Assembly: GCF_001544975.2 (NCBI RefSeq)
Contig: NZ_FCOG02000008.1
Coordinates: forward strand, 90,275-154,274
Reading direction: 5' to 3'
DNA: 64,000 bases
DNA from: Caballeronia arationis
GTDB taxonomy: Bacteria > Pseudomonadota > Gammaproteobacteria > Burkholderiales > Burkholderiaceae
The translations under genes and the position numbers were made by a program. Below, piece by piece: positions 26,274 to 34,969 of the stretch; within the stretch, counting starts at the first letter, position 1, and the number at the start of each line of letters is the position of its first letter. A model generated the notes under the pieces. The model made no database searches and was not told where the DNA came from. It was given only the letters and a program-made list of their open reading frames with translations.

Positions 26274-26762
26274 ATGAAACGCGCCCGTAGTCAAGCCTGC
26301 TCAGTCGGCGTGCTCGCCGCCCTCGCCTTCGGATGTGCACCGTTCGTGCAGGCCGAGGAAATCGCGAGCGTAAACACCAACTTCCGCTTCACCGGCTCGG
26401 ATCGTGTGAGCGTCGAAGCCTATGACGACCCGCTCGTCACCGGCGTGACGTGCTACGTGTCGCGGGCACGCACGGGCGGCGTGAAAGGCACGCTCGGCAT
26501 CGCCGAAGATCCGACGGAAGCTTCGATCGCCTGCCGCCAGGTCGGGCCGATCAAGATCGTCGAACCGCTCAAGCAGAAGTCGGACGTGTTCTCGGACCGC
26601 ATGTCGCTCATCTTCAAGACGCTGCACGTCGTGCGGATCGTCGACGCGAAGCGCAATACGCTCGTCTATCTGACCTACAGCGACCGAATCGCGACCGGCA
26701 GTGCGAAGAACAGCGTGACAGCCGTGCCTGTGCCCTCGGACACGACGATCCCGGTCAAATAA
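26274..26762 (+). CDS. creA: CreA family periplasmic protein
   Basis: The 162-residue CreA-family protein has a signal peptide (cleavage after about residue 27, PFVQA) and the family motifs DRVSVEAYDDPLVTGVTCYV, ACRQVGPI and SDRMSLIFKTLHVVRIVDAK. The function of CreA is unknown even in E. coli, where it lies next to the creBCD genes; those are absent here. AAGGAAATCCG precedes the ATG. A hairpin terminator lies immediately upstream, so creA should have its own promoter. Confidence 0.92.
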   Translation: MKRARSQACSVGVLAALAFGCAPFVQAEEIASVNTNFRFTGSDRVSVEAYDDPLVTGVTCYVSRARTGGVKGTLGIAEDPTEASIACRQVGPIKIVEPLKQKSDVFSDRMSLIFKTLHVVRIVDAKRNTLVYLTYSDRIATGSAKNSVTAVPVPSDTTIPVK

Positions 26763-26847
26763 GCGCGCCGGCGGTATCCGTCAGCCGCTGAAAAGCGCGT
26801 GGCGTGTAAGATCATCGGTTCGCCCCTGAAAAGCCCTTGCCCGTGCC

Positions 26848-27669
26848 ATGACCGTCAACCGATTCAGCGATTCCGCGCGCTACTGGCGCTCGCCGCTCGC
26901 GCCCGGCGCGGACATGCTGACCGCCGAGTACCACGACCACACGTTCACGCCGCACTGGCACGACGCGTACACGGTGCCCGTGATCGAAGCGGGCGCCGAA
27001 TGCTACGACTATCGCGGCTCGCACTATGTCGCCGAGGCGGGTTCGGTGCCGGTCATCAATCCCGGCGAACTGCACACGGGCGCGCGGGCGGTCGATGCGG
27101 GCTGGCGGTATCGCGTGTTCTATCTGCCGGTGGAATTCGTGCAGTCGATCGCGAGCGAAGTCTCCGGCCGCGCCGAGCCGCTGCCGTGGTTCCCCGCCGA
27201 CATCATCCGTGACGGCGATCTCGCGCGGCGTCTCGCGCTCGCGCATCGCGCGCTCGAATCGAACGCCGATCCGCTTCACGCCGAAACCGCGCTCCTCGAT
27301 GCACTCTCGACACTCCTCGCGCGCCACGCGGGCGAGCGCCCGGCGATTGCGCGAATCGGCAGCGACACGGTGCGCGTCGAAGCAATGAAGACGCGCCTGA
27401 CCGACGATCTCACCGCGCCCGTCACCCTGGCGGAACTCGCGGAGAGCGTCGGATTGTCGACGTTTCATGCGGCGCGGCTCTTCACGCGCGAGACCGGCCT
27501 CGCGCCGCACGCATGGCGCAACCAGATGCGGCTCACGCGGGCGCTCGGCGCGTTGCGCGCGGGCGTCTCGGTGACGGAGGTCGCGGCGGCGAGCGGTTTC
27601 ACCGATCAAAGCCATTTCACGCGGCATTTCAAGCGCGCATTCGGCGTGCCGCCGGGGCGCTGGCGGTAG
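26848..27669 (+). CDS. AraC family transcriptional regulator
   Basis: The 273-residue regulator has an N-terminal cupin-like sensing domain (HTFTPHWHDAYTVPVIEAG, with paired His) and a C-terminal AraC double helix-turn-helix (VTLAELAESVGLSTFHAARLF and VTEVAAASGFTDQSHFTRHFKRAFG). It precedes azlCD on the same strand by about 100 bp. That arrangement is common in Proteobacteria and suggests it controls the azlCD exporter. Confidence 0.92.
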   Translation: MTVNRFSDSARYWRSPLAPGADMLTAEYHDHTFTPHWHDAYTVPVIEAGAECYDYRGSHYVAEAGSVPVINPGELHTGARAVDAGWRYRVFYLPVEFVQSIASEVSGRAEPLPWFPADIIRDGDLARRLALAHRALESNADPLHAETALLDALSTLLARHAGERPAIARIGSDTVRVEAMKTRLTDDLTAPVTLAELAESVGLSTFHAARLFTRETGLAPHAWRNQMRLTRALGALRAGVSVTEVAAASGFTDQSHFTRHFKRAFGVPPGRWR

Positions 27670-27772
27670 GCGCGCCCGTCGTCGCCGCAATGCGCTTCTC
27701 TTGAGAAACCGCAAGAACGTACAAGCGCGCCTGTGCCGTCCCGCCCTATCCTCGCTGCCACAGGAGGACATC

Positions 27773-28510
27773 TTGAAAGCACCACCCGGCAACAGCACTA
27801 CCCTCGGCGAATTCGCCGCCGGCGCCCGCGACACCATCCCGATGATGGTCGGCGCCGCGCCTTTCGGCGTCATTTTCGGCACGCTCGTGACCGCCAGCCC
27901 GCTCAGTCTGTGGCACGGACAACTGATGTCGCTTGCGGTCTTCGCGGGCTCGGCGCAGTTCATCGCGGTCGGACTGATCGCGGGGCATGCGAGCTTCGCC
28001 GTCATCTGGGCGACGACGCTCATCGTCAACCTGCGCCACATCCTCTACTCCGCGACGCTCGCGCCCTACGTGGCGCACCTGCCCGCGCGCTGGCGCTGGA
28101 CGCTCGGCGCGCTGATGACCGACGAGGTGTTCGCAGTCGCCTATGCGCACTACCAGAAGCGTCCGCCGGGCGAGACGGGTCCGCATTACTTCTTCGGCTC
28201 CGGAATCGCGATGTACCTGAACTGGCAGTTGTGGACGCTCGTCGGTCTCTTCTTCGGCGCCGCGTTTCCCGGGCTGCAGTCGCTCGGCCTCGACTTCGCG
28301 ATGGTCGCGACCTTTATCGCGATCATCGTGCCGCAGCTCGCCGCGGTGCGGTTCGTGGCGGCGTCGCTGGCGGCGGGCGTGCTGTCGTTCGCGTGGCAGG
28401 GCTGGCCGTACAAGCTCGGCTTGCTCGCGGCGGTGCTCGTGGGCGTCGCGGTCGGAATGGTGCTGACGATGCTCGAAGGCCGCCTTCATACGCAGGAGCG
28501 CACGCAATGA
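27773..28510 (+). CDS. azlC: AzlC family branched-chain amino acid exporter subunit
   Basis: The 245-residue polytopic membrane protein has AzlC features: MMVGAAPFGVIFGTLV, GSAQFIAVGLIA and NLRHILYSATLAPY. With the small AzlD partner it exports branched-chain amino acids or analogues. I chose the TTG start at 27773 because AGGAGG lies 5 bp upstream, whereas the longer open frame encodes non-membrane residues unlike the family. It overlaps azlD by 4 bp. Confidence 0.9.
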   Translation: MKAPPGNSTTLGEFAAGARDTIPMMVGAAPFGVIFGTLVTASPLSLWHGQLMSLAVFAGSAQFIAVGLIAGHASFAVIWATTLIVNLRHILYSATLAPYVAHLPARWRWTLGALMTDEVFAVAYAHYQKRPPGETGPHYFFGSGIAMYLNWQLWTLVGLFFGAAFPGLQSLGLDFAMVATFIAIIVPQLAAVRFVAASLAAGVLSFAWQGWPYKLGLLAAVLVGVAVGMVLTMLEGRLHTQERTQ

Positions 28511-28857
28511 CCCAGATCGCGCAAACTTCCTCGACGAGCTATGTCGTGCTGATTCTCGGCATGGCGCTCGTGACTTACCTGATCCGCGCGGCCGTCTTCG
28601 TGCTCGGCGAGAAGCTCGCGTTTCCGCCCGTCATGCGCACCGCGCTTTCCTTCGTGCCCGTCACGGTGCTGACCGCGATCATCGTCCCGATGACCGTCTC
28701 GCCGCACGGCAACGGCGCCGAGCTGAGCTGGCGCAACTCGCAACTGGTCGCGGCCGTGGTCGCGATCGGCGTGTGCGTCGCGACGCGGCGGCCGTTGCTG
28801 ACGATCGCCGTGTCGCTCGCGGTGTTTTTCTTATGGCAACTCGTCGTGGTCGCCTGA
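28507..28857 (+). CDS. azlD: AzlD family transporter subunit
   Basis: The 116-residue protein has about four hydrophobic segments and the AzlD motif ALVTYLIRAAVFVLGEK followed by FVPVTVLTAIIVPM. It is the small partner of AzlC. Its ATG overlaps the azlC stop (ATGA), so the two subunits are made together. Confidence 0.9.
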   Translation: MTQIAQTSSTSYVVLILGMALVTYLIRAAVFVLGEKLAFPPVMRTALSFVPVTVLTAIIVPMTVSPHGNGAELSWRNSQLVAAVVAIGVCVATRRPLLTIAVSLAVFFLWQLVVVA

Positions 28858-28875
28858 AAGCTGATTCTAAAGTCC

Positions 28876-28902
28876 TCAAGTTCCCGGCGAAAACGCCGTA
28901 AT
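28876..28902 (+). promoter_or_regulatory. Candidate FliA (sigma-28) promoter
   Basis: TCAAGTTC (28876-28883), an 11-bp spacer and GCCGTAAT (28895-28902) resemble the flagellar sigma-28 consensus TAAAGTTT-N11-GCCGATAA. The spacing is exact and 11 of 16 box positions match. It lies 86 bp upstream of the unknown gene at 28989. This is a pattern match only; no flagellar gene is nearby. Confidence 0.4.
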
Positions 28903-28988
28903 AAGAGACGAACGGCCTTCGCCCTAGCGGCGCCGGCCGACTGCACTCCCGCCATCAGCATCTCTGACGCGCGGAACCGGGAACCATC

Positions 28989-29753
28989 ATGCGTCAAATC
29001 ACCCTTTCGTTTCGCGACGAGACAATCGCTTCGTTGCATCGCGACTTCGAGTCGTTCGTCCGTCTTTCGCTCAAGATCGATCCACAGTTCGTCACGCCGA
29101 CGTTCGAGGATTTCCTGCGCGCAAAGCTCCTCGACAATCCGACGCCGCTCACCGAGCAGGCCGTCCAGCACATGCTGCAGAACGGCCAGTACGCGTGGGC
29201 GAAGCGCGCGCTCGACAAGGAGTTTCCGGATGTCGTCGAAATCCTGATCCGGCAGGCGGCCGAGCACGGATTCAGTTTCGCGATCCGCTCGGACTGGACC
29301 GCCGAGGACCTCATCAAGGCATCGCGCGCGTGGGCGACGGCGATCGTCACGGAAGCCAAGGGCGACGCGTCGCAGGTCGATGCGCTCGCGTCGCAGATCA
29401 AGTCGGCGGCGATGGACATTCGCGAAGTCGAGGAAAAAATGCAGACACCGGCATGGCGTCTCGCGGATTCGCTGCGTCAGCGCGTGTACGAGACGAAGAT
29501 CGCGGTGGAGCACAGCGTCGGGTCGAGCTCGCGGGAAAAGCTCGGCGAGTTGCGATGCCTGCTGCGGCTCGGGATCTTCTTCGGGTCGATCCAGAAGCAG
29601 GAAGCGCAGCAGGTGCTGGAATACTTGCGGTCGATGCGGCCGGAACTGTTTATCGAAGAGCCCTACGACGGGTTCACGCGCTTTGCCAACTGGCTGCGCA
29701 GCGTGTTCGCGCCGGCGGCGAAGGTGCCGCGGGCGTCGCGGGCGCAGCGCTGA
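28989..29753 (+). CDS. Conserved hypothetical cytoplasmic protein
   Basis: I do not recognise this 254-residue protein. It has no signal peptide or membrane segment, few Cys residues, and looks mainly alpha-helical, with a charged middle part (about residues 115-180) and an Arg-rich C-terminus. Codon use is normal for the replicon, which supports a real gene. GGGAA precedes the ATG. It is convergent with the helicase gene, 15 bp away. A FliA-like promoter upstream is the only functional hint. Confidence 0.75.
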   Translation: MRQITLSFRDETIASLHRDFESFVRLSLKIDPQFVTPTFEDFLRAKLLDNPTPLTEQAVQHMLQNGQYAWAKRALDKEFPDVVEILIRQAAEHGFSFAIRSDWTAEDLIKASRAWATAIVTEAKGDASQVDALASQIKSAAMDIREVEEKMQTPAWRLADSLRQRVYETKIAVEHSVGSSSREKLGELRCLLRLGIFFGSIQKQEAQQVLEYLRSMRPELFIEEPYDGFTRFANWLRSVFAPAAKVPRASRAQR

Positions 29754-29768
29754 CAACGCTGAGCGGTC

Positions 29769-31937
29769 CTACTCCCACATCCCCTTCAGCCGCGCCGCGA
29801 TATCGATCTTCGCCTTCGCGGCGGCGGCCAGCCCGGCCGCCGTCGGCGCCGCGGCCACCGGCACGGGCGGCCACGCCTTTGTTTCGAAGCGGTCCATCAG
29901 CTGCGCGGGAATGAAGCGCGTGCGCGACGCCCACACGTGCCGGTCGCCCAGGTGCGTCTGGTTGTGCACGTAGAACCGCTGCGGCGTGACGATGTGCAGA
30001 TCCTCCCTCGCCCGCGTCATCGCGACGTAGAGCAGCCGCCGCTCCTCGTCGATTTCCTCGTCGCTGCCGGTGCCGAGATCCGACGGAATGCAGCCGTCGA
30101 CGCCATTCAGCACGAACACGTTGCGCCACTCCTGCCCTTTCGCGGAGTGGATGGTCGACAGGATCAGATAGTCCTCGTCGAGCATCGGCACGCCGGATTC
30201 GTCGCTCGTCGCGTCGGGCGGATCGAGCGTCAGTTCGGTGAGAAAGCGCTCGCGCGTCGGATAGGTCGACGCGATGCTTTCCATCTGCAGCACGTCGCCG
30301 TGACGGATCGCGGCGTCCTCGTGATTGCGCTCCAGATGGGGCTCGTACCAGCGGCGGATCATCTCGAACTCGGCCGGCCAGCCGGTCTCGCGCCCGCAGA
30401 CCTTCGCCATTAGCGCGACAAATTGCGGCCAGTCCTCGCTCGCGCGAGCCGGCGCCGCGAACGACGCGAGCGCGCGAGTTGTATCGCCGCTCGACACCTG
30501 ATCGAGCACGCGTCCCGCGATCGCCGGTCCGATGCCCGGCAGCAGTTGCACGACGCGAAAACCCGCGACGCGGTCGCGTGGATTCTCGGCCCAGCGCAGC
30601 ACCGCGAGCACGTCCTTGACGTGGACAGAATCGAGAAATTTTAGCCCGCCGAACTTGACGAACGGAATGTTGCGCCGCGTGAGTTCGATCTCCAGCGCCG
30701 CGCTGTGATGCGCCGCGCGAAACAGCACGGCCTGCGATTTCAGCGTCATGCCGGCCTCGCGCGCCTCCAGCACCTTTTCGACGACATAGCGCGCCTGATC
30801 CGCCTCGTCCGCCACCGACACGACGCGCGGTTTTTGTTCGCACGCCTTGTCGGTCCAGAGGTTCTTCGTGTAGCGCTCGGACGCGAGCCCGATCACCGCA
30901 TTCGATGCTTCGAGAATCGGCTGGGTCGAACGGTAGTTGCGCTCTAGCGTCACGCAGCGCGCGGGCGGATCGAAGTGGTTCGGGAAGTCGAGAATGTTGC
31001 GCACTGTCGCGCCGCGAAACGAATAGATCGACTGCGCATCGTCGCCGACGACGGTCAGGCCGCGCCCGTCAGGCTTCATCGAAAGCAGGATGGACGCCTG
31101 GAGCTTGTTGGTGTCCTGGTACTCGTCGACGAGGACGTGATCGAAGCGGCTCGACAGATCCGCGGCGATGGAAGGCTCGGCGGCGAGATGCGACCAGTAG
31201 AGCAGCAGGTCGTCGTAGTCGAGCACGCTTTGCGACTGCTTGGCGTTCACGTAGGCGGCGAAGAGCCGGCGCAGGTCCGGCTCCCACTCGCGGCACCACG
31301 GAAACGCCTGGTCGAGCACGGTGGCGAGCGACGCGCCCGTGTTCACGACGCGCGAGTAAATGGCGAAGCACGTCGACTTCGCGGGAAAGCGCTTTTCCTT
31401 CGCCGACAACCCGAGTTCATGCCGCACGAGATTCATGAGATCGGCGGAATCTTCGCGGTCGTTGATCGTGAACGACGGCGACAGGCCGACGAGATCCGCG
31501 TAATCGCGCAAGAGCCGCGCGCCGACGCCGTGAAACGTGCCCGACCACGTCAGTCCCTGCGCAATCGCGCTCTTGCTGCCGAGCGCGCCGATCGCGATGC
31601 GCGTCACGCGGCGCGTCATTTCGAGCGCGGCGCGGCGCGAAAACGTCAGCAGCAGAATACGGTGCGGATCGGCGCCCTTGACGAGCAGATGCGCCACGCG
31701 ATGCGCCAGCGTATTGGTCTTGCCCGAACCCGCCCCCGCGATCACGAGCAGCGGGCCGCTGGGCGCACCCGGCGCATCGGTGCCGAATTCGACGGCCTCG
31801 CGCTGCGCGCCGTTGAGCTTCGCAAGGTACGTGGCGACCTGACTGGCGACATCGGTGTCGGAAGCGGCGGGAATGTCGGCGGTTGTCAGCACGGGCGATG
31901 GTTTGAGCGGGCAAAGTGACGCATACTGTATATCCAT
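29769..31937 (-). CDS. UvrD/Rep-type ATP-dependent DNA helicase
   Basis: The 722-residue superfamily 1A helicase shows the Q-motif region LNGAQREAVEF, Walker A VIAGAGSGKTNTLAHRV, Walker B LVDEYQDTNKLQ, GDDAQSIYSFRGA, LERNYRST, STIHSAKGQEW and VAMTRAREDL. It is a 3'-5' helicase related to UvrD and PcrA; the repair or replication role is inferred. The start is uncertain. The ATG at 31937 lies inside a LexA-like box, so a GTG at 31892 (707 residues) may be the true start. Both leave the helicase core intact. Confidence 0.93.
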   Translation of the reverse strand: MDIQYASLCPLKPSPVLTTADIPAASDTDVASQVATYLAKLNGAQREAVEFGTDAPGAPSGPLLVIAGAGSGKTNTLAHRVAHLLVKGADPHRILLLTFSRRAALEMTRRVTRIAIGALGSKSAIAQGLTWSGTFHGVGARLLRDYADLVGLSPSFTINDREDSADLMNLVRHELGLSAKEKRFPAKSTCFAIYSRVVNTGASLATVLDQAFPWCREWEPDLRRLFAAYVNAKQSQSVLDYDDLLLYWSHLAAEPSIAADLSSRFDHVLVDEYQDTNKLQASILLSMKPDGRGLTVVGDDAQSIYSFRGATVRNILDFPNHFDPPARCVTLERNYRSTQPILEASNAVIGLASERYTKNLWTDKACEQKPRVVSVADEADQARYVVEKVLEAREAGMTLKSQAVLFRAAHHSAALEIELTRRNIPFVKFGGLKFLDSVHVKDVLAVLRWAENPRDRVAGFRVVQLLPGIGPAIAGRVLDQVSSGDTTRALASFAAPARASEDWPQFVALMAKVCGRETGWPAEFEMIRRWYEPHLERNHEDAAIRHGDVLQMESIASTYPTRERFLTELTLDPPDATSDESGVPMLDEDYLILSTIHSAKGQEWRNVFVLNGVDGCIPSDLGTGSDEEIDEERRLLYVAMTRAREDLHIVTPQRFYVHNQTHLGDRHVWASRTRFIPAQLMDRFETKAWPPVPVAAAPTAAGLAAAAKAKIDIAARLKGMWE

Positions 31938-31944
31938 ACAACCC
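31925..31944. promoter_or_regulatory. LexA-like SOS box at the helicase start
   Basis: The plus strand reads TACTGTATATCCATACAACC, which matches 15 of 20 positions of the LexA consensus TACTGTATATATATACAGTA. One half (TACTGTATAT) is perfect and the other is degraded (ACAACC for ACAGTA). It overlaps the first possible start codon of the helicase gene, as would a LexA site covering a promoter. Confidence 0.5.
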
Positions 31945-31984
31945 GCTCACGCAAGTGCCTGTTGCAGTACGCTTTTGGCCCCAA

Positions 31985-32020
31985 AAGCGACGAAGCCCCG
32001 CATGCGGGGCTTCGTCGCTT
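31985..32020 (-). terminator. Strong terminator after the small Lys/Ala-rich gene
   Basis: A perfect 36-bp palindrome (arm AAGCGACGAAGCCCCGCA and its complement) is followed on the minus strand by TTTTGGGG. It ends the transcript of the gene at 32040-32294, just before the helicase promoter region. Confidence 0.85.
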
Positions 32021-32039
32021 CAGGCAGCAAATTTGGCGA

Positions 32040-32294
32040 CTATTGCGACTTCTTCGCGTTCTTCAGGTTCGCGTCGGCGGCGGCTTCGTTCGCCTCCGAC
32101 TGCGATTCGGTCTTCTTCTTGTCGGCCTTCGCCTGCGCGACGGCGGCGTCCTTGTCGGCTTCAGCCTGCTTCTTCGCCGCCTTCTTGTCGGCGTGGGTCA
32201 TCGGGGCGTCGGTGGTCGTCTGCGCGAACGATGCCGTCGCGGCCGTTGCCAGCAGGCCGGCGAGAAGCGCTGCTGCGAGTTTGTGCGTGGTCAT
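32040..32294 (-). CDS. Small secreted Lys/Ala-rich protein
   Basis: The 84-residue protein has a clear signal peptide (LAAALLAGLLATAATASFAQ) and a mature part of about 60 residues made almost only of Lys, Ala, Asp, Glu, Gln, Ser and Asn (THADKKAAKKQAEADKDAA...). It is probably one long charged helix. AAGGAG lies 7 bp before the ATG. I recognise no family beyond similar hypothetical Burkholderiales proteins. Its neighbour at 32375-32785 has the same design. Confidence 0.75.
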   Translation of the reverse strand: MTTHKLAAALLAGLLATAATASFAQTTTDAPMTHADKKAAKKQAEADKDAAVAQAKADKKKTESQSEANEAAADANLKNAKKSQ

Positions 32295-32374
32295 GAGTGC
32301 TCCTTGTGTTGTTATCGATGCGGCCGCCCGCGTTCACTGTGCGCGACGGCGGCTGTCCTGCAAGCGTTTCCGGC

Positions 32375-32785
32375 TTAGTGCTGGAGGCCGCTGTCCTTCG
32401 GCGTCGACGGTTCGGCCGCGTTCAGTTCATCCTTCGCGGTCTGCTTGTCGGCCTTCTGGTTGATCTTGGCGTTGCGCACTTCTTCCTTGTATTGCGCCTT
32501 CGCTTCCTTGTTCGTCGCCTTCAGTTCCGCCTTGGAGGCGTTCTTCGACGCGCGATATTCCGCGTTCGCCTTCGCGTTGGCGTTGCGCTTCTGGACGAGC
32601 GGGTCAGTAGGCGCGGGAGCGACCAGGTTCTGCGGCGGCGGCGTCACGCCCGGCGCGCCCTGCATTTGCGCGGACATCTGGCCGGAACTGTCCGCTTGCG
32701 CGGGTTGCGCCGTCTGCGCAAACGCAGAGGTCGAGGCGATCGCAGCGAGAGCCGAGCCGATCAGCAGCGTTTGAATCTTATTCAT
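32375..32785 (-). CDS. Secreted Lys/Ala/Glu-rich protein
   Basis: The 136-residue protein has a signal peptide (MNKIQTLLIGSALAAIASTSAFAQ), a Pro/Gln-rich linker (about residues 25-60), then a charged helical part (YRASKNASKAELKATNKEAK, then KINQKADKQTAK). The start at 32785 follows GAGAGGAAAGACTC, a good ribosome binding site. Its function is unknown. It resembles the next gene downstream (32040-32294) in signal peptide and charged-helix composition. Confidence 0.78.
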   Translation of the reverse strand: MNKIQTLLIGSALAAIASTSAFAQTAQPAQADSSGQMSAQMQGAPGVTPPPQNLVAPAPTDPLVQKRNANAKANAEYRASKNASKAELKATNKEAKAQYKEEVRNAKINQKADKQTAKDELNAAEPSTPKDSGLQH

Positions 32786-33093
32786 GAGTCTTTCCTCTCT
32801 TGTTGGTGTACCGGGCGAAGCGGTGAAACGCAGCGAAGCTCCTCTTGCCCGAATTCTTCGATTGATGAACAGCGACCGAAAACGCATCGATCACACGTAC
32901 AGACCCGGAGTCCATGCGGCGAGTTCGCGGATACCAGTCATTGTTACCGACCGTTTCACTTGGCTACATTTGCAAACTCCGCCGATACAGACGCCGTTCC
33001 GCCCGCGCTGTCGGAGCAGCACACCCTGTGCCCGCGTGGTTTATCATGGGCGCCCTTCCCATGTTCCAGAGCGCACGACGCGCGCCGCCCACC
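32786..33093. other. 308-bp spacer with divergent start regions
   Basis: No gene is visible. An A/T-richer stretch at about 32940-32985 with TTTCACTTGG, CTACATTTGC and TTGTTACC elements probably holds the promoter for the secreted-protein pair and the S4 gene. I could not assign -35/-10 boxes with confidence. Confidence 0.4.
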
Positions 33094-33315
33094 ATGCCGC
33101 AACTCGAATTCACACTGACGGGCGAGTTCATCGAACTGCACAACCTGCTCAAGCTGGTGGGTCTCGCCGACAGCGGCGGCTCGGCGAAGGCGCGGGTCGC
33201 GATGGGCGACGTGAAGGTCGACGGCAAGGTCGAACTGCGCAAGACGGCGAAGATCCGCGCGGGACAGAAGGTGTCGCTCGACGGATCGACGATCAAGGTT
33301 CTCAAGGCCGTCTGA
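33094..33315 (+). CDS. S4-domain RNA-binding protein (YbcJ-like)
   Basis: The 73-residue protein is a single S4 domain: IELHNLLKLVGLADSGGSAK, then VAMGDVKVDGKVELRK and TAKIRAGQKVSLDG. This is the YbcJ family of E. coli (about 70 residues), which binds RNA through the alpha-L fold; the target is unknown. I chose the ATG at 33094 (MPQLEFTLTG) because it gives the family length. In-frame ATGs further upstream would add a non-conserved Arg-rich extension. Confidence 0.88.
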   Translation: MPQLEFTLTGEFIELHNLLKLVGLADSGGSAKARVAMGDVKVDGKVELRKTAKIRAGQKVSLDGSTIKVLKAV

Positions 33316-33535
33316 CGCCCCGGCGCGCGCCGGGAAACGGCGTCGTCATCGACATGCCGCCGGTGAGGCAATAAGCTAGTCGTCTTTCGCTCAGTTTCCG
33401 ATGCACGGACGAGCGGGCGGAACGCGCTTTCCGGTCAGGAACCGCTTACCGGCCGCCGGCGTTTTTCCGTCCAATTCCCGTTTTCGTTTCCGGCCGCGCG
33501 CCCACCGCGCGCGGCGGTCTTCTCACCGATCCGAC

Positions 33536-34969
33536 ATGCAACCCGGCTTCACACGCGCAGCGACCCCGCCGCCCAGTTTTTCCCGTCACGCTGTCGATAC
33601 CGCGCGGCTTGCCGCGCCGCTCGCGATCGCGCAGCTCTCGCAGATGGCGATGGGCGTCACCGACACGATCCTGCTCGGCTCGCTCGGCCCCGACGCGCTC
33701 GCGGCCGGCGGCCTCGGCGCGAACCTGTTCTTCGTCGTCGTCACGCTGCTGCAGGGCGTGCTGACTTCGGTCAGCGTCTCGGTGGCGCACGCGCGCGGCG
33801 CGAATGACGAGGACCGCGTGCCGCACATCTACTGGACCGGGCTCCTGCTTTCGCTGCTGCTCGCGATTCCCGCCTTCGCGCTGCTGAGCTACGCCGAGCC
33901 GCTTCTGCTCGCGTTCAACGAACCCGCGACGCTCGCGAAGAACGTCGGCGAATACTGCGCGGTGCTGCGCTGGGGCACGCCCGGCAGCCTGATCGGTGTG
34001 GGCATGATGCGCGCGTTCCTGCCGGCGATCGGCGCGGCGCGGCGGCTCCTGTGGGTGTCGATCGGCGGCATCTTCGTCAACGGCTTCCTCAACTACGGGA
34101 TGATCCACGGCGCGTACGGCCTGCCGAAGTACGGTTTCCTCGGCTCGGCGGCGGCAACCTCGATCACCGTGTGGGCGATCGCGTTCGCGCTCGTCGCGTT
34201 CCTGCACCTGCGCCCGCGCTACCGGCACTTCGTCGCCCGGGCGCGTCCGCGCCTGCCGCTGATGGGCGAACTGTTCGGCATCGGCTGGCCGGTCGCGATC
34301 ACCTACGGCGTCGAATCGACGCTCTTTCTCGCCACCGGCATGATGGTCGGCCTGCTCGGCGAAGCGCCGCTCGCCGCGCACCAGATCGCGCTGAACGTGG
34401 CGTCGGTGGCGTTCATGGTGCCGCTCGCGATCGGTCAGGCGGCCAACGTGCGCGTCGGCTACTGGATCGGCGCGGGCGTGCCGGTGGCGGCGCGACACGC
34501 GGGCTTCGTCGCGATCGGGCTGGGCGTCGGCTTCATGATGCTGTCGGGGCTCGTGCTGGTGGCGGCGCCCCACGCGATCGTCGGTCTCTACCTGCATCTC
34601 GACGATCCTGCCAACGCGCAGACCGTCGCGCTCGCCACGTCGCTGCTCGGGGTCGCTGCCGTATTCCAGATCGTCGACGGGATGCAGACAGTCGGCTCGG
34701 GCTGCCTGCGCGGCCTGAAGGACACGCGCGTGCCGATGCTCGCCGCCGCGTTCGGCTACTGGGGCATAGGCTTTCCGACGGGCTACGTGCTCGCGTTCCA
34801 CTTCGAGGCGGGCACCAAGGGACTCTGGTGGGGACTCGCGGCCGGCCTCGCGAGCGTCGCCGCGCTGATGACGCTGCGCTTTCACCGGATGAGCCGGCGC
34901 ATCGTCGAACGCGGCGTCGCGCAGGGCAGCATCGCGCCCGACACGGCGGCCGCGCGCCGCAACGCATGA
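33536..34969 (+). CDS. MATE family efflux transporter (NorM-like)
   Basis: The 477-residue protein has 12 predicted membrane segments in two pseudo-symmetric halves. Family motifs include QLSQMAMGVTDTILLGSLG and AGGLGANLFFVV in the first half and ESTLFLATGMMVGLLGE in the second. It probably exports cationic drugs or metabolites using a Na+ or H+ gradient; the substrate is unknown. I chose the ATG at 33536 (MQPGFTRAATPPP) because the frame upstream encodes Arg-rich residues unlike the family. Confidence 0.92.
   Translation: MQPGFTRAATPPPSFSRHAVDTARLAAPLAIAQLSQMAMGVTDTILLGSLGPDALAAGGLGANLFFVVVTLLQGVLTSVSVSVAHARGANDEDRVPHIYWTGLLLSLLLAIPAFALLSYAEPLLLAFNEPATLAKNVGEYCAVLRWGTPGSLIGVGMMRAFLPAIGAARRLLWVSIGGIFVNGFLNYGMIHGAYGLPKYGFLGSAAATSITVWAIAFALVAFLHLRPRYRHFVARARPRLPLMGELFGIGWPVAITYGVESTLFLATGMMVGLLGEAPLAAHQIALNVASVAFMVPLAIGQAANVRVGYWIGAGVPVAARHAGFVAIGLGVGFMMLSGLVLVAAPHAIVGLYLHLDDPANAQTVALATSLLGVAAVFQIVDGMQTVGSGCLRGLKDTRVPMLAAAFGYWGIGFPTGYVLAFHFEAGTKGLWWGLAAGLASVAALMTLRFHRMSRRIVERGVAQGSIAPDTAAARRNA

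Noticed and set aside
33325..33340. CCCGGCG/CGCCGGG hairpin after the S4 gene
   Set aside because: Short stem with a 2-base loop and no T-tract; such GC palindromes are common in this genome.
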